64,000 nt of DNA from Aradus depressus (GCA_963662175.1 OY759214.1:9796001-9860000); one strand, 5' to 3'; positions 41,408 through 53,052 are shown, counted from the first letter of the stretch. Numbers and translations: made by a program. The notes: generated by a model from the sequence alone, not told the origin.

Positions 41408-41519
41408 TTAGGACTTCCACAGTAGTGTCGGGCGCTTGTCCACGAAAGTGGCAAAAGAGCGCTCTGGTAGTAGGCGATATGACTTCGTAGGTAAAGCCTG
41501 AGCATGAGTCATAATAACT
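41408..41519 (+). repeat. SINE family 1 tail fragment
   Basis: TTAGGACTTCCACAGTAGTG, GAGCGCTCTGGTAGTAGGCG and GCATGAGTCATAATAACTA match the SINE tail. Confidence 0.65.
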
Positions 41520-41640
41520 ATCATAAGTCCCGAGTAAGGCTCCTATCGATTCCCATTAGGATCTGTTGTTGGTTCTCAATTGATTATTTCACATGGGGAA
41601 GTACATTGCCGGTGTTTCTTCACTGACGACTTTTTTCATC
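41520..41640 (-). repeat. CTTCCCC repeat end fragment
   Basis: ACATGGGGAAGTACATTGCC followed by GGTGTTTCTTCACTGACGAC preserves the palindromic end of the family. Confidence 0.6.
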
Positions 41641-42108
41641 TGGCATCAAATTTGACCCCCTTCAACTCGAAATTGACATTTAAAACAAGGTACAGATGAT
41701 GTTTTGGATAGCAGCTAGACTGATAATGTGAACCTACAGACAATGAGAGACCTCGACCCAGATAGCGGTGAGATGTCGGTACAATGATGTGCCACTCACT
41801 ATTGTTCCAGAAGGTGTTTTTGTTCCATATCTGCCGGTGTGTGTGTGTGTGCGTGTGTGGGTATGGGAGGCTGCACATGACACCATACACCACCCAATCA
41901 TCACCTATCTAGATCAATTCAAAAAGGGAGGATTTTCAATAGCGGAATCATCATCATATGTAAGGTTATTTACCAATCAATACAATCATTTAACATTTGG
42001 TTCTTATTGTTAGTATGAGTTATGCCCTGGCATGGACTAGGGCATATCGCTTCATATAAGGCTAAGCAAGACTACTCGGGGCAGTTCAATTAGAGTAGAA
42101 GTCTTTAA

Positions 42109-42680
42109 GGCGAAAGGAGACAGTCAGAAAAGTGGCTAATCGCAAAATCCATTTCCTGACTACCCACATTTTTGTTTTTATTTCAGAAAAATCCATTGGA
42201 TCAAGAATCAATTTTTGGAATGCGGAAAGTCACTAATATTGTTGTCAAAATTTTTTTATGTGGTCACTCGGCAAAAAATCGTAGATAAAAAGTGTAAATT
42301 GAAAATAGCCGATAGTTATTTTGTAGATAGTTTCGCCCTGAAAAGAATGACACCTTGTACGTCCTTATATGTTCAATAGAATCGTCGGCATCGTTTGCAG
42401 ACGATTGAACAATGAGAACGGTTGAATTCCTCTAAACGGCCATTAGAACCCCCTCCACCTAGCTAGAGTCTCGCTGGAGAAAAAACAAACTAAATAATTG
42501 AATAATAATAACTCACTTATCACTTGTGAAAATACTTATGGGGAATTTTAATGACATTCCACATTCCAGAAATTGATATTTTATCCAATGCATTTTTCAG
42601 AATTAAAAACGACAAATCTAGGTAGCCAGGAAATGGATTCTACGATTATGGCACTTTTCTGACTGTCGTCCCCATTCGTC
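42109..42680. mobile_element. TTAA-flanked MITE with about 130-bp inverted ends
   Basis: TTAA lies at 42105-42108 and 42681-42684. The ends read GGCGAAAGGAGACAGTCAG on the left and GACGAATGGGGACGACAGTC on the right (reverse strand). The match continues inward with small gaps for about 130 bp (TCAGAAAAGTG, ATCCATTTCCTG, CATTGGAT, TCAATTT, GGAATG). TTAA targets occur in piggyBac and Kolobok transposons; the end sequence does not let me choose. No transposase is present. A related fragment lies at 46245-46315. Confidence 0.75.
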
Positions 42681-42689
42681 TTAATAGTG

Positions 42690-43380
42690 CCTGACTGCAC
42701 AGGCTCCGAAATGGCATGTAATAAAATGACCTCGGACTGGGTTCAATCTCTCCTTCTTGAGAGCAGTTGGTAGCAAGCGCTACAAATTAACCTTTTGTGT
42801 CGCTAAAATAATTCTGTACACAACTGTTACAATAAAACTTTCTCGAAAATTCATTTATATCACTTCAGTATCCCAAGGAAGATCGCGAGGTCACCTCCTG
42901 TTCAAGCGACGAGGAGGATTGTGCAAAAGGATTGTTATGGATAGAAAGGCTTCCGTGAAATGCTTGGAATAGAGATATTTAATTCATTGGACTGTGGAAA
43001 TATTGAGATTTCTATGTAGGACTTTGTTTACATAAATATAGAAAAGAGCTTTGAGTATTCATTGAATGCTTGGATACGGATTAAGTTGGATTGTCCAGCT
43101 CTAACCCAGATAAAGTTCATCCCTACGTATAATGATTAAAATAATATAACGCTAAACATGCGATACTCACTTCTTTTGGATAGTCAAAATTATAGCAAAT
43201 CAGTGGCTTACCTGTAACAAAAAACATTAAAAATAATTATTAGATAAAATAAAATTAGTTAAAAAATAGTACATAAGAGACCTTCCTCAGTTTTGTCAAT
43301 TTTGGCAATTTTGAATAGGGTAATAACAGCTGAGTAAAAAAAAAATATTACGTTTCCAGTTATAAAATTTATGGAGTTAA
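42690..43380. other. No gene recognised
   Basis: AT-rich sequence without family similarity that I can see. Confidence 0.5.
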
Positions 43381-43387
43381 TTAATAT

Positions 43388-43645
43388 GACTCATGATCGG
43401 GCTTAAACTACATGGTCCTATCGCCTACTACCAGAGTGCTCTTTCGTCACTCTGGAGGACATGAGACCGACTCTATTATGGGAGTCCTAAATTTTCAACT
43501 AGTGTAGGGAGGGATCTTTAACGAGTACCTGACATCGTGGGTTGAGAGTATCATTTAATGTTCCATTCGAAGGACGACATGATCTAGGTTTCTTTTATCT
43601 TCCAAAAAACCTAAGGGCCTCGGCTGGGTTTCGAACCTGAGCTCA
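43388..43645 (-). repeat. SINE family 1, degraded copy
   Basis: TGACTCATGATCGGGCTTAA to GGGCCTCGGCTGGGTTTCGA, with several deletions in the body and a truncated head. Confidence 0.7.
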
Positions 43646-43974
43646 GAAAAAATTAAAATTATATTAAAATTTATGGATAAATTTGAAATTGGTTAAATAC
43701 TTAAGAATATATATATGGATATAACTATAGGGACATCCAATATTAGGAGCATGTATCTCACGGGTACTGGGAGTAGGTAGAAGGCATGGATAGCCATTTC
43801 AGACTGAAGCTTATAGACACGTCTGTACATTTCTTCCCAGCCTGACTGTACCATGCCTGGCAGTTTTTCACTAATTCTGTATGTCTGTCTTCCGTTGTCC
43901 TATCTGTACGTTTATTCTGTCGTTTAATGCCAATCTGTCCGAGCTGTCTTCAGTACGTTGAGAAGAGACATGCT

Positions 43975-44370
43975 GTGACGGTAAATCACCGGCAATGTAC
44001 TTCCCAAAAACTAATTAATCAATTAACTTTTCGCTCCTTCTCCAAGACCAGTCGACCGTTTGACGCTAATATTCAACAGTTGACTTACATAGGGGCACTT
44101 AAATCTTCATACTAAATTTTGGGTCGTTAAATTCATTACATGCGCAGTTATTGGTTTATTTTTTATAGTTGAGCCCCCTCTGATTCCTCTTCTCTTTGGC
44201 CAATTTGGCTGAAAATCTATAGGTGTTGTCCTTAAGGACTTTCGATCACACAATTAAAATATCGTGTCGATACATTCATTCTAACGGAAGTTATCGTGTT
44301 CACAGACACACAGACATTTTTGTTTTCATATTTGAAATCTACAGGTCGGAGGAAGTAAACACGTATAAAA
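43975..44370 (+). repeat. CTTCCCC repeat copy
   Basis: GGTAAATCACCGGCAATGTA and ACTTCCCAAAAACTAATTAA open a copy with two subrepeats and the CACAGACACACAGAC segment. It stops in ATCTACAGGTCGGAGG before the inverted end. Confidence 0.7.
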
Positions 44371-44689
44371 AAACTGCCAGACATAGTAAAGTTATGAAGA
44401 AAACCTCACACACATACAGCACCATGGACGTTTAATACCTCTTAGGCTCAAGAGGGTATTACGCCCAACGGTATAAATGCCGCTCACAATGCCCTCTAGC
44501 GACCCCCGGAGATTAATGTTGAATGCCCCCAATAGTTGAGGATTTATAAACCACTAGCAGGTTACCCGGCGTAGCCCTTGTAGAAACTTTAACCTGCTTA
44601 ATAACTCTAACCGGACATATAAGGATTTAGCTGTTAAAGAACTCATTTTGTTTTGGGCCTTCACAACAAAAGGCGATCACCCTAATAAC

Positions 44690-45305
44690 TGCCGGTGTTA
44701 TGAATGTTTCGCCATAAAATTTTGTATATGGAATCAAAACGCAATAAGGACAAAACATATCAAATTGCATCAATATTGAACGACGTGAAGAGGGGGTTCA
44801 GGGGAGGGAGCACAGTTCAAAAACCCTAATAAAACCCTGGTAATGGATGTATCGACACCAGCCCCTATAAGTCAACTATATGAATAAAAAAAAAATATAT
44901 ATATGAATATAAAAAATATGAATATAAAAAATATGAATATAAAAAAATATGAATTAAAAAAATATATATGAAAAAAAAAACTCCTCGCTCTAACGACGAC
45001 ATCTATTGATTTTCAGCCAAATCAACCGAAGGGAACAGGGGGATGGGGGAGGCTTTCATAAAAATTGTTATATCTGCCGATAGAATGAATGTATCGACAC
45101 AAATCTAATATGAGGATTTAGAAGCCCCGATGTAAGTCAACTATTGATATTAGCGCAAACGGTCAACTGGTTTTTTGGAGGGGGGCGGAAAATTAATTGA
45201 TTAATTCGTTCTGGGGAAGTACGTAGCCAGTGATTCACCGACGACTTTTTTTTCGTTTTTTTGGAATCAGAGTGTCCGATTACATAACTTGCTCTATACA
45301 TCGCC
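44690..45305 (-). repeat. CTTCCCC repeat copy with AT-rich tandem insert
   Basis: Subrepeats flank a stretch of repeated ATATGAATATAAAAA units (about 44880-44975). The end GTTCTGGGGAAGTACGTAGC and GTGATTCACCGACGAC is well kept, followed by the far block to CATAACTTGCTCTATAC. Confidence 0.7.
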
Positions 45306-45611
45306 TGGGTGAGGGAGTAATAACTAGCTTTAATAATGGATCCATGGATTTTACTGTAAATATTTGTTGTTATATTGGTGAGGTTAGTGTATAAAACATT
45401 TATACTATGGTATAAGTGAACTTTAAACTTTCAGTATAGTGTGGTTCAACTATTTTACTAGGGACTTAACAAAATTAATAACGCAATGTGGGCAGAAACA
45501 AGATATATATATGTGTCTGTGGCCCCTCTAAAACAGTTTTGTATCTATCCTCCGGGAAAGGGGGATCACAAGAGGCGGAGCTCAATTCAAAAAACCCTAA
45601 TTTGGTTTCTT

Positions 45612-46020
45612 ATTTTTTACTTCCCCAGTCATACGAAGTATAGGGGAAGTTATGTAAAAAAGAATGTCTGTCTCTGTGTGTGTCCGACACGAAATTTTAT
45701 AAGTGCGACCAAAACCTGATAAAGACAACACCTATCGATTTACAGCCAAATCGGACAAAGGGGAGGGGGCTTAACTCAAAAAGTCTAATAACTGCTGTTG
45801 TAATGAATTTATTGACGTGAAATTCCATATTTAAAGTTAATGAGGACATAAGTTGTCAAATTTCATCAATATCGGCTGAAGGGAAGGAGGCTCAATTCAA
45901 AAACCCTCATAACTGCCGATGTAATAAATTTATTGACACAAAATTCAATATGAGGATTTAGGAGGCCGTATGTAAGTCAACTGTTGAATATTAGCGCAAA
46001 TAGACAACTGGTTTTGGATG
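45612..46020 (-). repeat. CTTCCCC repeat copy
   Basis: It starts with the clean terminal hairpin TACTTCCCCAGTCATACGAA and GTATAGGGGAAGTTATGT, then two subrepeats, and stops at GACAACTGGTTTTGG. Confidence 0.75.
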
Positions 46021-46244
46021 AAGACGATGTCATAAGGCTGGAAGACACTCCAGGAATTCAAAGCTGTTCATTTTCTGATTTTGTGCAAAGGATTACGATC
46101 TTCAAGGTAGATTTATCAAAAAAGCTGACTACCAGTGTTTTTTTTTTCTTACAATTCCTTGCCATCTGATCACATAAATAATTTTTTCACAACAATATTT
46201 GTATTTCCGAATTTTCGAAATTGAGTCTTCCTAATGACTTAATG

Positions 46245-46315
46245 CATATTTCAGAAAAAAATTGGGTAGCCAGAATTGGACGAATACGGGACTTTTTTGA
46301 CTGTCTTCCACTTCA
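46245..46315 (+). repeat. Fragment of the TTAA MITE end
   Basis: TTTCAGAAAAAAATTGGGTA and CTTTTTTGACTGTCTTCCAC parallel the right inverted end of 42109-42680. Confidence 0.5.
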
Positions 46316-46362
46316 TGGATCATATAGTAAAGCAGTGTTATATCTCAAAGGACAAAAAAAAA

Positions 46363-46584
46363 ATTGAGCACGTCCTTCGGATGGGACGTTAGGCGATGGT
46401 CCCTAGCCTGTACGATGTCAGGTACTCGTTAAAGATCCCTACCCTAAGTGAATAAAAATTTTGGGTAGGCAACCCATAGCATAGTCGGGGTCATGTCCAC
46501 CAGAGTGAGAAAAGAGGGCTCTGGTAGTAGGCGGTATGACCTTGTAGTGTAGAAGCCTGGACATGAGTCATAATAACTAACTAA
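46363..46584 (+). repeat. SINE family 1, 5'-truncated copy
   Basis: TTGAGCACGTCCTTCGGATG through GATGTCAGGTACTCGTTAAA to GGACATGAGTCATAATAACT. The tRNA-like head is absent. Confidence 0.75.
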
Positions 46585-46759
46585 TAATAAAACAATGGAC
46601 TCTCTCTCTTGAAGGTTATTGTCATTTTTTTCACAATGTATTTGGCAATTTTCAACTGTGAGAACACAATAAGAAAAGTAAAAAAAAAATACTTGAGTCA
46701 CTTGCTGAGTACAGTGTGAACTTTTTGTGCAAATTTATGTATAACTGTTGTGTGACTTC

Positions 46760-47310
46760 GAGTTAAAATGGTATGTTGAGATCGTGGTGTAATGTTATGT
46801 TCGAAACATAGTACGGGTACTGTGTAATTGTTCGAAAAATTGTATTTTGAATGTCTTGAATTCTTTTGGTGTGAGATGTGCTTAGCAGAACCCGAGAGCT
46901 GAACGTCATACGTCCAGGTAGGTCTGATAACGGTCTTGTAGACACCCAGTTTATGGTTGAGGCGAAGCTGAGATCGTTTGTCTAGTAGTCTTTTGAGCAG
47001 TCCAAATCGTCATTGCACTTTTTGTGGAGTCTGCTTAACAACATTTTTTTTAAAGTTTTTATTTTTCCAAATTATACCGCATTATATTTACAATGAGACA
47101 ACATTAAATAGACAATGTAAGTATTACAATTATTGATAAAATATACTATATAAAGTTTACAAACAAAATAACAAAGCATATTAAAATGACATTAGTTTTA
47201 AAAATTCTTCATCATTGATTTCATTCATCCAGCGTTTGTTCCAAGTCAGTCGTCTGTCAAGGTACAGTCCTAAGTATCGTATGTCTTTGTCGTGTTTCAG
47301 AGGAACATTA
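46760..47310 (-). pseudogene. Jockey-clade ORF2 C-terminal remnant
   Basis: Minus-strand translation gives IRYLGLYLDRRLTWNKRW (about 47215-47300), then after about 180 bp of unrelated AT-rich sequence QLRLNHKLGVYKTVIRPTW (about 46900-46990), and in a shifted frame TKRIQDIQNTIFRT and YVSNITLHHDLNIP (about 46765-46860). These are consecutive landmarks of the jockey region after the RT. Frameshifts and stops show it is dead. It is a different, more diverged copy from the 20.5-24.4 kb element. Confidence 0.75.
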
Positions 47311-47314
47311 TTAA

Positions 47315-47885
47315 GCCATACTGTTTATAAATAATAGAAAGTCTACCCAGATCATCGAACCTATTTGATATAACCAAATAGTTTTCTAAATAATTGATTT
47401 ATTAAAAAAATCAGTTCAATATTCTCCGCATAATCGTTTCTTTCTCGTATATATGAGTTTTCTTAGGTCATTAAAAAAAATCAATTTGACTAATTCCTTA
47501 TTGGGGATGTGGCCATAATAAAGCCTCTTTGTGACCCATGTTCTTTCTGTCCCACTTTGGAGTGGAATAGTGGTTAGGGTGGGGGCTTCCACTTGGGGAG
47601 GTAATTGGAGTAATTGACAGTAGACGGAGCTGAGGTAGACCACTTAGGGAGGGGGTGCACTTAACTCACCTTTAGGGTGGGGGCTGGGGGGCAAATCAAT
47701 GATAACCCCCCACCCCCGTCTTTCAGTGATAAGAGACTGACGAGCAATTGATGAGCTCCTCCCCGCGGCTCACTCAACTATTTGTTCTGTAGCTCAAACA
47801 TCTCAAAGTACATAATAGTGTCAATGGTTGCCCTTCATAAGACCCTCAACCCAACCTACACTCCAAATTACTTGTTTATAAGTTT
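47315..47885. other. No gene recognised
   Basis: AT-rich sequence followed by a G-rich patch (GGTTAGGGTGGGGGC, GTGGGGGCTGGGGGG) near 47570-47690. No supported feature. Confidence 0.5.
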
Positions 47886-48132
47886 GCATTTTACTTCGCC
47901 AGTTAAACAAAGTATAGGGGAAGTTATGTAATCTGTCAGAAGTTGTCGATGAATCATCGGCTATGTACTTCCCCAGCACAAATTAATCAATTAAGTTTTC
48001 GCTCTCCCTCCAAACCTAATCGACCATTTAGACTAAAACTCAATATTTGACTTACATAGAGTGGCTTCTCAATCCTCATAATAAATTTTGTGTCAATACA
48101 TTCATTAAATAAGTAATAAGATGTATCAGTCG

Positions 48133-48338
48133 GGGGCCAAGGTGGCCGTGCGGGCTAGAGCGTGGGGCTTTGGTCGCATGGTCTCACTATGGTTTGCGGG
48201 TTCGAATCCCGTCCGGGAGTGAGTTTAATTTCGTAGATAAAACTCCCTCCCGGGGCCATGGATGTCGTAAGTAACTAGTTAAACAACACATTGACTTAGC
48301 TAATGTGCACCGTACATAAAGCAAAAAAAAAAAAAAAA
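48133..48338 (+). repeat. tRNA-derived SINE family 2, complete copy
   Basis: The head reads GGCCAAGGTGGCCGTGCGGG with B box GCGGGTTCGAATCCCG, followed by a short body (GATAAAACTCCCTCCCGG) and a poly(A) tail of about 17 nt. ATGTATCAGTCG flanks it at 48121-48132 and 48339-48350, a perfect 12-bp target duplication. It is unrelated to family 1 in body and tail. Confidence 0.93.
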
Positions 48339-48340
48339 AT

Positions 48341-48585
48341 GTATCAGTCGAATATTTATTAAACTACGACTAGTTTCATCAGTAAACTGACATATTCAGG
48401 TGGAATATTGCTAGAGAAGAGGTCAACAGACAATTACGAGTATCAGGGAGTCAGTGTTCAGCTGGTCCCTGATACTCGTATGTGTCCGTTGACCTCTTCT
48501 CTAGCAAGATTCCACCTGAAGATGTCAGTTTACTGACGAAACTAGTCGTGGTTTAATAAATGTTGGACTGATACTATTTAACAAG
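48341..48585. repeat. Foldback with about 108-bp arms and hammerhead-like motif
   Basis: The left arm (48341-48448) and right arm (about 48473-48582) are inverted copies (GAAACTAGTCG, CAGTTTACTGA, CTAGCAAGATTCCACC, GTTGACCTCTTCTCTAG, CTGATACTCGT). The right arm, read on the plus strand, holds the best hammerhead-like motif. The SINE at 48133 landed at the outer edge of the left arm. Confidence 0.85.
48512..48551 (+). ncRNA. Hammerhead-ribozyme-like motif
   Basis: The 40-nt segment can fold as a minimal type I hammerhead. Stem I is CCAC (48512-48515) with GUGG (48548-48551). The core is CUGAAGA (48516-48522). Stem II is GUCAG/CUGAC with loop UUUA. GAAA (48538-48541) and a two-base-pair stem III follow, then GUC with cleavage expected after C48547. 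One extra U (48523) lies between the core and stem II, which is not canonical. Activity is unproven. Confidence 0.4.
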
Positions 48586-48964
48586 TAAGTCCACTACACC
48601 TGCCTACCACCAAGAAATATACATTCATTACATCGGCTCTTCTATGCCTCCCTCTTCCCTTCGACCGATTTCACGAGAAATGAATATGTGGCATCCCTAG
48701 AGGGCTTTGTACTTACGCTTAAATTTTGATATACGCAGTCATTCGATTTTTCGTGTTAAGCCTCCCCCTTAATCCCTCCTCCTCTTTGGTCGATTTGGCA
48801 GAAGATCAATAAGTGTTGTCATTAGAAGGTTCTGGATACACAGATTGTTTTTCTTCATATTCGAAATCAGGAGGTCGGAAAATATAAAATTTCGTTGAAA
48901 ACTCAACATCGAATTTCTGACCAATTACGTAACTTCCCCTATACTTTATATAGATGGGGAATTA

Positions 48965-49130
48965 GAAAAAAATCTATCTGTATGTCTGTGAACACGATAA
49001 CTTATTAATTAAATTTAATATGAGGATCTAGAAGTTCCTGAGAAAGACACCTAAAGATTTTGAACCTAATCGGTACATTGTTCTCAGAGAGAGAGCAAAC
49101 ACTTAGTTGATTAATGTACCTTTGATATAT
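48965..49130 (-). repeat. CTTCCCC repeat fragment
   Basis: TATCTGTATGTCTGTGAACA and TTCCTGAGAAAGACACCTA belong to the interior of the family. Confidence 0.5.
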
Positions 49131-49745
49131 TTTGCAAATTAAAGCATCTTCGCTTCCTTATGAATATTGCCCCTCCCCCCCACCGAATGAATGTTAATGA
49201 AACTTTGGCCTTATGTTATATTTATGTAAAGTGAACCACTTTGGATAAAAGTGTGTACGTATGCCACTTCACGAGCGGCTCTCTAGGAATGCATCAATCT
49301 TCGGCTAATGTGCCTCCCATCTTTATCCCACCAGGGGCCCCCCCCCAAAAAAATAAAAATAACACACCTCTTAAAATTCCGAAAAATAATGGTTATAAAT
49401 TTATAATTTTAAATTGTCTAGAAAGAAAGGTGTTTTGAAGGTGAAAAAAAAAATGATAAGATTTTTTTTTACCAGCCATGTTTTTACAAATCACTCTCTC
49501 CCCCCACCACTCCCCCTCTTAAATAAACAGACTACTGGTTATAAGAAAGTAATGCGTTGGCAGCGGTTTCCTATGTTCCATTGTACAGAGTAATTTTGAG
49601 AGTGACTTACAAATCAGAAGAAACTTGCTGGTTATGAGAATGTCCTGTTATAGATACATCAGATTTTTAATCCTTTTTTTTTTTTTAATAAGCAAATGGG
49701 TGAGTGACGAAAATTTATGTGTAAACATCTGCTTTAGTTCCAAAA
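49131..49745. other. No gene recognised
   Basis: AT-rich sequence with short C-runs and A-runs. No supported feature. Confidence 0.5.
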
Positions 49746-49932
49746 TACAATAAGAAAAGTAGTATGAGGAATTAAACTTTCAAATTTATTGTTCTTCAAT
49801 TTCTTTTATACATAAAATTATAGGTTTGTGAGAGCTAAAATAATTATATTTTTTGGGGGTAAAAAATGTCAAGTTTATTGCTACAATCGTTTCTGAGTTA
49901 TAGGGGTCACAAATGTGCAAAATACACAAAGA
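49746..49932 (+). repeat. Direct repeat, copy 1 of 2
   Basis: A 187-bp block starting TACAATAAGAAAAGTAGTAT and ending AATGTGCAAAATACACAAAG recurs at 50505-50688 with scattered substitutions. It is not coding. Confidence 0.85.
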
Positions 49933-50504
49933 CATCATCGCGAAATTGGTCAAACATGTTCAGAGTACCTTAAAACGTGAAACTCCAGGGTTTTTGTACG
50001 ATACAGACACACTGGAGATAGGAAATCATGAAAAAACATGTTTTTCTCTAAATTCTCTAGAAAAATAGTAGGTGCGAAGCAATTAATTCCTGTTATTTTT
50101 CCCATGTCACATATGGAACCCTTCAATGAGTGATCTGCACCTACGAGTAGTTCTCTATCATTTTATCGTCATCACTTCTGTAGGTAGCACTGGTCTGGGA
50201 AGAGAAGAGACAGAGGCTGATATTTGCTCTTCAGTGCTCAGCTGCTATCCAAACAGAACATATCAGCTGTTCAAACAGCTCTCTGCTTCGAGGAAGCTAT
50301 ACAGACAGTTATAGCAGAGACCACAAGTTAACATTACTGAATGGTGGGGGAGAGGGGGGGATTTGTTTTCATGAATATACTGAGTGGGATGATGGTGCAC
50401 CTAGGGACCTAAGCATCCAATGCTCTTATCGACCCCGGGATTAATTTTTAGCAGGCCGGGACACCCATTTAACGCCTCCTCCGAAAGGGTTTTGTTTTAT
50501 TATG

Positions 50505-50688
50505 TTACAATAAGAAAAGTAGTATGAGGAATTAAACTTTCAAATTTATTGTTTTTTATTTCTTTTATAAATGAAATTATAGGTTTGTGATAGCTAAAAT
50601 AATTATATTTTTTTGGGGGTAACAAATTTCATCATTGCTTCAATCGTTTCTGGGTTATAGGGGCACAAATGTGCAAAATACACAAAGG
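50505..50688 (+). repeat. Direct repeat, copy 2 of 2
   Basis: The second copy of the block at 49746. A SINE head follows immediately at about 50697, so the family may have been a SINE target or carrier. Confidence 0.85.
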
Positions 50689-50696
50689 AGTTGTTA

Positions 50697-50803
50697 TCTC
50701 CCAGAAAAAACCGTAAGAGCCGGGTTTGAACCGCCTTAGCCGGGTTTGAACCCGCGATCTTGAACTCAGTAGGCTAGCACGTTACACCTGAGCTACTCGT
50801 GCT
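50697..50803 (-). repeat. SINE head, third tRNA-like type
   Basis: Minus-strand GAGCACGAGTAGCTCAGGTG (A box) and GCGGGTTCAAACCCGG (B box), with a partial duplication of the B-box arm (AGCCGGGTTTGAACC occurs twice). There is no acceptor pairing, so it is a SINE rather than a tRNA gene. Confidence 0.6.
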
Positions 50804-50934
50804 CTCCGTTTTGATGAATATCTCCGAACAATGAAGTTATTTTAATATTGGGCTGACGAATGAATCGCACATAACAGCCTTGAAAAAATATAAAGCTGTT
50901 TCATTTGTGACAAGTGTAAAGCCAATGAATATTG

Positions 50935-51085
50935 GCAGCTGGGGATGTGGGCTAGTTGAAGTGGTAGGGGTCCAGCGTTGCCAAGACATGCACCCCATTG
51001 GTCACTACCAGGGGCAGAAGAGAGAGGTTGTAATACAGCAAACTTCTCACAACGCCCTTCCCTACCACCAGAACCCCAGCTGCCA
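50935..51085. repeat. Imperfect foldback
   Basis: GGCAGCTGGGG with GTGGTAGGGG (50935-50972) is inverted at CCCTACCACC and CCCCAGCTGCC (51060-51085). A short unclassified palindrome. Confidence 0.5.
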
Positions 51086-51179
51086 TGATTCAACAGGCCT
51101 ACCACTACACAGTTCGAGCATATTCCTCATGGGTGTCCATCAGAACACGCTATAGTCTAGACTCTAGACGTAGCCTATA

Positions 51180-52885
51180 GTGTCTCTAACCTTATCTTAA
51201 CTACCATAATGACTCAATTTATGACAGTCAACTTCATCAAATTCCGCCTTTCCAAAGTCCATACTAACATATGAAACACTTAAATGTGGGATCTGGGCTT
51301 ACTTCATTGTTTTCAGGATCACCACTAGGAGCAATCCTCACATATTCGTTTCTTCTTTGACCAGAAAAAAAACCCTTTCAAAACGCCAATAATGAGACTC
51401 AATCATCAAATAAACCCTCCCAAGTGAGGGATACCAAACAAACTTATGAAACGAATTTTTATTTCGAAATAATGAAAACTTTAATGATAAAATAAATTAG
51501 TTATAGGTTCTGAATTGAGCTACAAATTGAAATGTTGATATGCCACTGTAACCTAAACAGAAGATCACCATGGCAACTAGCGAAAAAATGAAGTTTAAAT
51601 AGAAAAGAACTCACTTGGAGAAACAAAGTAGATAAATATTAATTTTAAGGACCAATAACAATTGTAAAGTTAATTTACTTCCTTATTCTTCTTTCTCAAC
51701 TAATTTCAGATTTCAAAACTTGTAGTTTCTACGTATCAACGCCTTTGAGAAGTACCAATGCGGGACATAATTTTTTTATTAAATAATTTTAATACAAATT
51801 GACATCCATTTTTTTTTTTTTGTGTAAATTGGTACAGAGTAATGTAGCATCGTTTTCTGTCCAGAGTTACTTATAACCATTTCTTGGAGCTTAACTCAGA
51901 TATGTTATAATTTTTTTTTATCATCAATTATTAATTTTTTTTAAAGTAAATAGTGAATTCAGTAAATTTATTAATTACATTTAAATTTAATTTAATTCAG
52001 TTTGATATTTTTTTATTATATATTTATATTTATTAGAGTAATTTTATTAACATCAGTAATATATTTTATTATACTCTCTATTATAGTCTATAAAGATGTT
52101 ACATGTGACATTTCATGAAAATCCGATCAACAGTTAAAGAGCTAACTGATTTTATGTTTTGAGTCCCTTGCGGGGGAAATTTTGGTATGGCATTTTAAGT
52201 TGGAAGATCCTAGAAAGGTTCTGTAATTCACTGATTTTTATGTTCTTGTACCTAAGTAATTCATTGCGTACAGTTAGTCCTCCATGCATATGTAAATTGC
52301 ATACACCTGTCAATGTCATTGATACATAATAGTTTCGTAACATAATTTATACAATGTAGCAACAAGACATACAGACATGCAAACGAGACATCATGTTTTT
52401 TTACAGATGAGCTATCTTACAGATTTTCAGATACACAAGGTGTGTCTCAACTTCTTGTGGAGACAGCCGGAGGTAAACACGAACAAAGCCAACATTTATT
52501 TATTTTCTTAACAGTGTAATGGCCAAACTGAGATCCCGATCATTTCTACATTCTCATAGAAGTATTCGCGGTGAAGACGGCGGTAGAGGAGAAGGAGGCG
52601 TTGGAGACGGAGGTGGCGGTTACAAGGAGCACGAATCTGCATACCTTTAGCGCAAATGTAGACAGAAAAAAAAAAAAAAAGTTGGGTATTGAATCTCAGT
52701 CAATATTGCACCTATACAATTTTGGTTTGTTTCAGCTGATGCGTCTGAAAGGCTTCTCAAAATAAGTTGCTTGAAGTATTGTCGACAAATGACATCGTTA
52801 GCTTCTACGATCAATTTTAAAAAAACAATCTCGGAAACAGTGATTAGTTCACAGGCAAAAATATTCAAAAGAACACACCCCTGAA
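51180..52885. other. No gene recognised
   Basis: AT-rich sequence. 51900-52080 is extremely AT-rich. A GGAG-rich imperfect repeat lies at 52570-52630. I found no domain in any of the short open frames. Confidence 0.5.
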
Positions 52886-53052
52886 CCGCCCCCTTCCCTT
52901 CAGCCGCTATCGCTAAAACTTGAAATTATGACCTCATTTGGACATTAAACACTCACTTTTTTTGGGGGGGGAGGGGGGGGGGGGGGAGGGTTGCCGACCC
53001 GGTGGAGGCCACGACACTCGTTCGCTGAATCGTTAGGGAAAAGAGGGCCTAA

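Larger units (their letters stand above)
47888..48962 (+). repeat. CTTCCCC repeat copy carrying a SINE and a foldback
   Basis: It opens with the inverted end TACTTCGCCAGTTAAACAAA and AGGGGAAGTTATGTAATC, then GTCGATGAATCATCGGC and GTACTTCCCCAGCACAAATT. It is interrupted at 48121-48585 and resumes at ACATTCATTACATCGGC, ending CGTAACTTCCCCTATAC and GATGGGGAATTAG. Both inverted ends are therefore present in one copy. Confidence 0.75.
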
